NCBI RefSeq assembly: GCF_029892105.1
Contig: NZ_JARZAJ010000023.1
Location: 35,292-99,291 of the forward strand
Reading direction: 5' to 3'
Source: Kitasatospora sp. GP82
GTDB taxonomy: Bacteria; Actinomycetota; Actinomycetes; Streptomycetales; Streptomycetaceae
Length of the DNA stretch: 64,000 bases
Of this stretch, positions 58,769 to 64,000 are shown piece after piece. A program made the translations under genes and the position numbers. The notes below the pieces were generated by a model that did no database searches, was not told the origin of the DNA, and saw nothing but the letters and a program-made list of their open reading frames with translations. Within the stretch, counting starts at the first letter, position 1, and the number at the start of each line of letters is the position of its first letter.

Positions 58769-59485
58769 TCAGTGGATGATGCCGGTCCGCAGCGCCACCG
58801 CGACCATTCCGGCCCGGTCGCCGGTGCCCAGCTTGCGGGCGATCCGGGCCAGGTGGCTCTTGACCGTCAGCGCCGACAGTCCCATGGCGACACCGATCGC
58901 CTTGTTGGACTGTCCTTCGGCCACCAGCCGCAGTACCTCCACTTCTCGGCCGGACAGTTCGCGGTACGCCGAGGGCTGCAGGCCGGGAGCACCGGGGGCT
59001 CCGGGTGCACCGGGAGCGCCGACCGCACCGGGCATGCCCGGCATCCCGGGACGCCGCATCCGGCCGCCCAGCCCGGCGGCACCGAGCGGCATCCCGGGAC
59101 GGCCGGGCATGGCGATGTTGGTCCGGGTACCGGTGACCACATAGCCCTTGACGCCGCCGGCCAGCGCGCTGCGGACCGCGCCGATGTCGTCGGCGGCGGA
59201 GAGCGCCAGGCCGTTGGGCCAGCCCGCTGCGCGGGTCTCGGCCAGGATGGTCAGCCCGGAGCCGTCCGGGAGGTGGACATCAGCGACGCAGATGTCGCGT
59301 GGGGTGGCGACCCGGGGACGGGCCTCGGCGATCGAGGAGACCTCGATGACGTCGCGGACACCGAGGGCCCAGAGATGCCGGGTGACGGTGCTTCTGACTC
59401 GGGGATCAGCGATGACCACCATGGCGGTGGGCTTCGTCGGACGGTATGCGACCACGTTTGCGGGGTGCTCAAGAAGGACCGACAC
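58769..59485 (-). CDS. LuxR/NarL-type response regulator with collagen-like linker
   Basis: Protein of 238 residues: a receiver-like domain (about 20-120) with phospho-acceptor Asp69 in VADVHLPDGSG, a linker (about 126-169) rich in Gly-Pro-Ala and Gly-x-y triplets such as PGMPGMPGAVGAPGAPGAPG, and a LuxR helix-turn-helix (about 177-238; LSGREVEVLRLVAEGQSNKAIGVAMGLSALTVKSHL). No sensor kinase is adjacent, so it is an orphan. Start GTG 59485. From memory the position matches SCO6029 in S. coelicolor. Confidence 0.9.
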   Translation of the reverse strand: MSVLLEHPANVVAYRPTKPTAMVVIADPRVRSTVTRHLWALGVRDVIEVSSIAEARPRVATPRDICVADVHLPDGSGLTILAETRAAGWPNGLALSAADDIGAVRSALAGGVKGYVVTGTRTNIAMPGRPGMPLGAAGLGGRMRRPGMPGMPGAVGAPGAPGAPGAPGLQPSAYRELSGREVEVLRLVAEGQSNKAIGVAMGLSALTVKSHLARIARKLGTGDRAGMVAVALRTGIIH

Positions 59486-59807
59486 CAGGGGCCTCCTGCG
59501 GGGAGTGGCGGACGGAACCCCGAGGGGGCGGTCGGAGTGTTCCGCGTTTGGAAAGGGTCACAGACACCTTCGGCATCAACCGTGCCCGGCTTTAGCGAAA
59601 GATCACGATCTAGTGAGTAACAATACGGACAAATCGTGCAGATGACTGATGCGACATGCCCCGACATCGCACAGATTCGATCGGAATTAGCACTCACCGA
59701 TCAAGTCAGGACAGCGAATTGACACAGAGCACGGCCGAAGTCACATGCCGTCAGTCCTGCGGGTGGCTTTGTCCCGTACCGGCCTCGAACGCTCTGCCCG
59801 TCGCCCC
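59486..59807. other. Promoter region of the orphan response regulator
   Basis: 322 bases between two minus-strand genes, with no gene. It is A/T-richer than its surroundings (59596-59720) and contains AGATC-AC-GATCT (59600-59611) and a TTGTCC hexamer read on the minus strand near 59630, plausible promoter elements for the regulator. Confidence 0.45.
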
Positions 59808-60458
59808 TCAGTGGGAGCGCGGGCGTCGTCGCGCGGGCATCGGAACCACCCCGCCGAGTGACGGGGCGTCGGGCAGCGGCAGTGGTGCCGTCGAGCTCGG
59901 CGGCAGCCCGGCGCAGGCGCACAGCAGATCGCCCCAGGCCGCCAGGTGCCGCTCGAAGCGGCCGTCGGCCGGGGTCCAGGACGCGCGGATCTCGATCTCG
60001 GTGGACGGCTCACGGTCGGCCAGCGCGCCGAAGTAGTGCGAGGAGGCATGGGTCACCGTGCCACCGGGCTCGGCGTATCCGGCGCCGTGGCTCTGCAGGG
60101 CGTCCAGCAGCCAGGACCAGCCGACTTCGGAGAGCATCGGATCGTCGGCGATCTCCGGTTCCAGCTCGGCCCGGGTCAGGGTGACCACCCGGAAGTCGCC
60201 GTGCCAGGCTTCCTGGCCGACGGGGTCGTGCAGCAGCACCAGCCGGCCGTCCGCCAGTTCCTCGCCCTCCACCTCGACGGTGGCGGTCAGCGCGTACGCG
60301 TAGGGGGCGAGCCGCCGGGGTGCCGGGGCCGCCGAGAGTTGCAACTCGGGCCGCAGCCGCGCCGTACCGAGTGCCTCGACCGCAGCGCGGAACTCGATCG
60401 GCGCCGATTCCTTGCCCGTCCCACCACCTTGTGCGGGGTGCCCGCCGACCGCTGCCAT
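59808..60458 (-). CDS. DUF3000 family protein
   Basis: Protein of 216 residues without signal or membrane segments. The core (about 20-190) has the conserved features of DUF3000, a family found in actinobacteria next to hemE (FRAAVEALGTARLRPEL, RLAPYAYALTATVE, DEVGWSWLLDAL-like, SSHYFGALADRE, IRASWTP). Function unknown. Divergent from hemE with a 145-base shared promoter region. Confidence 0.88.
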   Translation of the reverse strand: MAAVGGHPAQGGGTGKESAPIEFRAAVEALGTARLRPELQLSAAPAPRRLAPYAYALTATVEVEGEELADGRLVLLHDPVGQEAWHGDFRVVTLTRAELEPEIADDPMLSEVGWSWLLDALQSHGAGYAEPGGTVTHASSHYFGALADREPSTEIEIRASWTPADGRFERHLAAWGDLLCACAGLPPSSTAPLPLPDAPSLGGVVPMPARRRPRSH

Positions 60459-60603
60459 GCTCTGAAGCCTAGGTCGGCCGACGCCGCAATCCGAGCATAT
60501 TTCGCACCTGCGGCGTGCCGGAGCCCGGCTGGTCCGAGATCTTGGAGGAACGCACGACTCGCCGCCGAGGGGGCAGTCCGGGGTACATGCGAAGATTTGG
60601 ACC

Positions 60604-61704
60604 GTGAGTGAGACTTCCGCGGCGACCCCGCCAGCCCAGACCGGTCAGCAGGCCCCCGCGCGCCGGGGCGCGGCGTACGACTCCCCGCTTCTGCGCGCTG
60701 CGCGCCGTGAGCCGGTGCCGCACACGCCCGTGTGGTTCATGCGCCAGGCCGGCCGCTCGCTGCCCGAGTACCTGAAGGTGCGCGAGGGCATCGGGATGCT
60801 GGAGTCCTGCATGCGGCCCGAGCTGGTGAAGGAGATCACCCTCCAGCCGGTGCGTCGGCACAAGGTGGACGCGGCGATCTTCTTCAGCGACATCGTGGTG
60901 CCGCTGAAGGCCGTCGGCATCGACGTCGACATCAAGCCGGGCGTAGGCCCGGTCATCGCCGACCCGATCCGCACGTTCGACGACCTCCAGCGGCTGCGCC
61001 CGCTGGAGCCGGACGACATGCCGTACATCACCGAGGCCGTGGGCCTGCTCGTGGACGAGCTCGGCTCCACCCCGCTGATCGGCTTCGCCGGCGCCCCCTT
61101 CACCCTGGCCAGCTACCTGGTCGAGGGCGGCCCGTCCAAGAGCCACGAGAAGACCAAAGCCATGATGTACGGCCAGCCCGAGCTCTGGGCCGCGCTGGTC
61201 GACCGGCTGGCCGACATCACCTCCGCCTTCCTGAAGATCCAGATCGAGGCGGGTGCCTCGGCGGTCCAGCTCTTCGATTCCTGGGTCGGCGCGCTCGCCC
61301 CGGACGACTACCGCCGCTCGGTGATGCCCGCCAGCACCAAGGTCTTCGACGCCGTCGCCCCGTACGGTGTGCCGCGGATCCACTTCGGCGTCGGCACCGG
61401 TGAACTGCTCGGCCTGATGGGCCAGGCCGGGGCGGACGTCGTCGGCGTGGACTGGCGGGTGCCGCTGAACGTCGCCGCCGAGCGGGTCGGCCACGGCAAG
61501 GCCCTGCAGGGCAACCTCGACCCGGCCGTACTGTTCGCCCCCACCCGCGTGGTCGAGACCAAGGCCCGTGAGGTGCTGCACGCCGCCCAGGCGCTGGGCG
61601 GCAGCGGGCACATCTTCAACCTCGGCCACGGTGTGATGCCGAGCATGGACCCGGACGCCCTGACCAGGCTGGTCGAGTTCGTGCACGAGACCAGCGCACG
61701 CTAG
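60604..61704 (+). CDS. hemE: Uroporphyrinogen decarboxylase
   Basis: Protein of 366 residues that decarboxylates the four acetates of uroporphyrinogen III to give coproporphyrinogen III in heme synthesis. Signatures: VWFMRQAGRSLPEY (substrate-binding Arg), catalytic Asp in FFSDIVVPL and IGFAGAPFTLASYLVEGG. GTG 60604 has no clear ribosome site, so the mRNA may be leaderless or use a weak site. Ends 14 bases before a repeat element. Confidence 0.96.
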   Translation: MSETSAATPPAQTGQQAPARRGAAYDSPLLRAARREPVPHTPVWFMRQAGRSLPEYLKVREGIGMLESCMRPELVKEITLQPVRRHKVDAAIFFSDIVVPLKAVGIDVDIKPGVGPVIADPIRTFDDLQRLRPLEPDDMPYITEAVGLLVDELGSTPLIGFAGAPFTLASYLVEGGPSKSHEKTKAMMYGQPELWAALVDRLADITSAFLKIQIEAGASAVQLFDSWVGALAPDDYRRSVMPASTKVFDAVAPYGVPRIHFGVGTGELLGLMGQAGADVVGVDWRVPLNVAAERVGHGKALQGNLDPAVLFAPTRVVETKAREVLHAAQALGGSGHIFNLGHGVMPSMDPDALTRLVEFVHETSAR

Positions 61705-61718
61705 CCGGACACCGGTTC

Positions 61719-61806
61719 AGGGGCGCGGGGCTCTGCGCGATAGACCCTGCCCGCCGTAGCGGGCTGGTCGCGCACGCGGTTGATCAAGCAGGGCCCCCGC
61801 GCCCCT
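61719..61806. repeat. 88-bp palindromic intergenic repeat after hemE
   Basis: Ends are inverted repeats (AGGGGCGCGGGG... and its reverse complement) and the right half (CGCACGCGGTTGATCAAGCA...) closely matches the right arm of the element at 57043-57234. Lies between convergent hemE and the DUF4349 gene and can fold into a long stem, so it probably terminates both. It resembles a dispersed intergenic palindrome common in Streptomyces genomes. Confidence 0.7.
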
Positions 61807-61824
61807 TCGGGTTGCCCGGTGGCG

Positions 61825-62808
61825 TCACTCTGCCGCTGGGGTGGGCTCGTCGCCGTCCTTGCTTTCTCCGGGCCGGGATTGGCGCCTGCGGCGGAGCAGG
61901 TGCCAGGCGAGTGCGCCCAGCGGTGCGAGGAGCAGCAGGAACGGTGCCAGTGCCGCGCAGGCGATCAGCAGGCCGCGCAGGATCGCCACCAGGACGTCCC
62001 AGCCGCCCACGAGTGCGCCGCCGACCGAGGACCAGAAGCCGTCGGCTTTCCCGGGCCGGGCTGCCGGGGTTGCCGTCTGCTTCTGGAGCTGCAGCGTGAT
62101 GGTGGAGAGCGAGGTGCGGCCAGAGAGTTCCTGCTGCTGGTGCTGCAGCGACTCCAGGTCCGCCTCCCGACGGCTGAGCTCGCTCTCCAGCGAGACCACG
62201 TCCGAGAGCGACCTGGCCTCCGCCATCAGAGCTCGGACCCGGTCCACGCTGGCCTGTTGGCTCTTCAGCCGGCTGTCGATGTCCACCACCTGCTGGGTCA
62301 GGTCCTCGGCCTGGCTGCTCCGGGTCTCCACCGTGCCCAGACCGGCCACCCGGTCGAAGGTCTGCTCGTACGAGGCCGAGGGCACCTTGAGCGTGAGGTG
62401 CGCCGAGACCGAACCTCCGGATGCGGGTTCGCCGTCGGGACCCGGTTGGGCACCCGTCACCGACTCGTCGGCGACATAGCCGCCGGTGGTCTCGGCGAGT
62501 GCGCGTGCGTCGTCGGCCGTCTTGTCGACGTTCCCGGTCGCCACGGTGATCTGGCCGGTGTAGCTGATCAGCCGGGCCGCCACCGCGCTGGGGCCGGTCG
62601 CCGAGGGTGCGGGCGAAGGCGCTCCTGCGCCCGGCCTGGCCGGCTCCTTCGCCGGGCCCTGGGCTGCTCCGGCCGCCGCGTCCCCTCTCGCCGCCGCCGG
62701 TCTCGCCGAGCCCCCCGACGATCCGCTGCACCCGCCCAGCAGCAGTGCCGCCGTCACTGCGATCGAACCGGCCGCCGCCAGTGCCGGCCTTCGTCCCCGG
62801 TGTGCCAT
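61825..62808 (-). CDS. DUF4349 lipoprotein with coiled coil and C-terminal membrane helix
   Basis: Protein of 327 residues. Lipobox LLLGGC gives lipidation at Cys27; a low-complexity Ala/Pro/Ser linker, then a DUF4349 domain (about 80-290) with an extracytoplasmic beta region (ISYTGQITVATGNVDKTADDAR) and a coiled coil (about 165-220, DIDSRLKSQQASVDRVRAL), and a membrane helix near 275-305 with a basic cytosolic tail. Anchored at both ends, it likely senses or stabilises the envelope; function unknown. ATG 62808 has GGAAAAGGAAG upstream. Confidence 0.88.
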   Translation of the reverse strand: MAHRGRRPALAAAGSIAVTAALLLGGCSGSSGGSARPAAARGDAAAGAAQGPAKEPARPGAGAPSPAPSATGPSAVAARLISYTGQITVATGNVDKTADDARALAETTGGYVADESVTGAQPGPDGEPASGGSVSAHLTLKVPSASYEQTFDRVAGLGTVETRSSQAEDLTQQVVDIDSRLKSQQASVDRVRALMAEARSLSDVVSLESELSRREADLESLQHQQQELSGRTSLSTITLQLQKQTATPAARPGKADGFWSSVGGALVGGWDVLVAILRGLLIACAALAPFLLLLAPLGALAWHLLRRRRQSRPGESKDGDEPTPAAE

Positions 62809-62941
62809 CTTCCTTTTCCTCCCCGCCCATTGCCATCGGTTCTGCGCAGCTTGGACGGCGGCGAGTGGCGTTGGGATCCCTCGGTGGGTCGCAACTCGGT
62901 TACGGTACGGTCGCGTTGAGGTCGGTATCGGGTCCGGGTCG

Positions 62942-63712
62942 TCAGCGGGCGACCTTCTCGGCCAGGTACTGCTCCCAGGTGCGCCGCCCCACCGCACGGT
63001 CGGGTGCGGTGAGCGCGGCACGGAAGCCGGAGCCGATCCGCCCCGGAACGTGAACCGCCAGCACCGGACGGCGCCTGCCCGCCGCCCGCAGCCAGTCCCT
63101 GGCCAGCCTCGACATTGAGTACACCCTCGGCCCGGCCATGTCGGGTGCGCGGCCCGCCGGAGCGCCCATGGCCAACTCGACCAGCCGGTCCGCCACTTCG
63201 CCCTGGTCCACCGGCTGGCAGTCGGTCCCGGCCGGCACGAGGACGACCGGCAGCCTGGAGAGGACCCCGAAGGCCGTGTTCAGCAGCTCGGGGAACTGGG
63301 TGGCGCGCAGATTGCTCCAACCGAGCCCCGACGCCTCCAGCAGCCGTTCGCCCTCCAGCTTGACCTGGTAGTAGGGGTACGGGATCCGGTCGACCCCGAC
63401 GATCGAGATGTTGACCAGGTGCTCGACCCCGGCCTGCCGCGCCGCCGCGATCAGATTCCGCAGCGCCGGGATGTCCTGCTTGAAGTGCCGGACATCGCTC
63501 GCGCAGTGAATGACCGTACGAACGCCGCCGACCGCCTCGTCCAGCCCGGCGCCGGTGACCAGGTCCCCGGTGAACCACTCCACCCCCGGGTCCTCCGGCA
63601 GGCGGCTCCGCCGGGTGAGCGCCCGTACCGGCACGCCGCTGCGCCGTATCCGCTCCAGCACCTCACGGCCCAGTACCCCGGTCGCCCCGGTCACCAGCAC
63701 GGTGTTCTCCAT
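62942..63712 (-). CDS. NmrA/SDR-like NAD(P)-binding oxidoreductase
   Basis: Protein of 256 residues with an atypical short-chain dehydrogenase fold: nucleotide-binding VLVTGATGVLGREVLERI, NADP-selecting Arg residues (RALTRRSRL), the sugar-region motif HCASDV, and PYYQVKLEGERLL where extended SDRs have YxxxK (here YxxxK is YYQVK). Substrate unknown; many such proteins act on quinones or sense redox state. ATG 63712. Confidence 0.88.
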   Translation of the reverse strand: MENTVLVTGATGVLGREVLERIRRSGVPVRALTRRSRLPEDPGVEWFTGDLVTGAGLDEAVGGVRTVIHCASDVRHFKQDIPALRNLIAAARQAGVEHLVNISIVGVDRIPYPYYQVKLEGERLLEASGLGWSNLRATQFPELLNTAFGVLSRLPVVLVPAGTDCQPVDQGEVADRLVELAMGAPAGRAPDMAGPRVYSMSRLARDWLRAAGRRRPVLAVHVPGRIGSGFRAALTAPDRAVGRRTWEQYLAEKVAR

Positions 63713-64000
63713 TGCCCAGCCCTTCGCCTCAGCTTGCGGTTACAGAGAGAGGACGGGACAGCCAGGTCGGGTGTGACAGCTTCGCCGAAGAACTTTTCGC
63801 AGGGTGGGATGGCGTCGATGTCGTGGCGAGAGGTTCGTACCAGCGGTTACGTCCCCGCAGCGCTGGTGGCACGGCGAACTCGTCACGGAACTGACCGTGG
63901 CTCTAAGAGGGCGTTCGATAGGGGATTCCCCCCAACTGTCCGGCTTTCTGTGTCGCGACACGGACTCGGTTCCATGATCTCGTGGCGGTCGGGTCCGTGT
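63713..64000. promoter_or_regulatory. Right-end intergenic region with two palindromes
   Basis: No supported gene. Two exact palindromes, GGGGA-T-TCCCC (63921-63931) and GTGTCGCGACAC (63950-63961), lie 19 bases apart and are candidate operators for a neighbouring gene beyond the window or for the NmrA-like gene. Confidence 0.5.

Noticed and set aside
59680..59700. CIRCE half-site (TTAGCACTC) near 59.69 kb
   Set aside because: The second half, GAGTGCTAA, is absent within 9 bases, so this is not an HrcA site.
63740..63961. A 73-codon minus-strand frame upstream of the NmrA-like gene
   Set aside because: No ribosome site, no recognisable motif, and it crosses two palindromes likely to be regulatory.

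Overview
The window is very GC-rich, uses mostly ATG/GTG starts with strong GGAGG-type ribosome binding sites, and carries gene families typical of Streptomycetaceae (CsnR and Rok7B7 ROK regulators, DUF3000, DUF4349, a GlxA-type regulator, a PknG operon). It is chromosomal DNA of Streptomyces, Kitasatospora or a close relative. I see no rRNA, tRNA, CRISPR array, prophage or transposase gene.

Layout. (1) Positions 1-9810, minus strand: a seven-gene signalling operon, read glnX-like, glnH-like, a helical protein, pknG, a PP2C phosphatase, a VWA protein and a zinc-ribbon protein cut by the left edge. It should sense an extracellular amino acid and control metabolism by Ser/Thr phosphorylation. 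Four of its proteins share the same small zinc ribbon. (2) 10.0-13.2 kb: a nucleosidase, a GNAT acetyltransferase, an isochorismatase and its divergent GlxA/AraC regulator. (3) 13.3-20.3 kb, minus: a complete csnR-E-F-G-H-K chito-oligosaccharide uptake operon with a palindromic operator before csnR. (4) 20.4-32.7 kb: MscS channel, HNH nuclease, a giant GH84-type glycosidase, MalQ, two small exported proteins and aminopeptidase N. (5) 33.0-38.8 kb: Rok7B7-like regulator, xylFGH xylose transporter and a SLATT-type membrane protein. (6) 39.2-53.4 kb: dxs, then a cell-surface polymer region: a membrane glycosyltransferase, a CDP-alcohol phosphatidyltransferase, a 1472-residue GT2-GT2-TagF fusion, a convergent four-gene operon (SGNH hydrolase, Ig-like protein, I36-like protein, phosphodiester glycosidase) and a second, divergent SGNH hydrolase. 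(7) 53.5-63.7 kb: beta-oxidation pair, RNase D, a response regulator with a collagen-like linker, DUF3000, hemE, a DUF4349 lipoprotein and an NmrA-like oxidoreductase.

From memory of the S. coelicolor map, parts 3-4 resemble SCO2643-SCO2662 and parts 5-7 resemble SCO6008-SCO6031. If so, two regions far apart in that genome are joined here near 32.7-33.0 kb.

The parts most worth a second look are the surface-polymer region at 41.2-53.4 kb, the zinc-ribbon-tagged PknG operon, a 192-bp MITE-like element with perfect 39-bp terminal inverted repeats (57043-57234) with a relative after hemE, and a GH84-type enzyme and an SGNH hydrolase that each appear to lack a catalytic residue.
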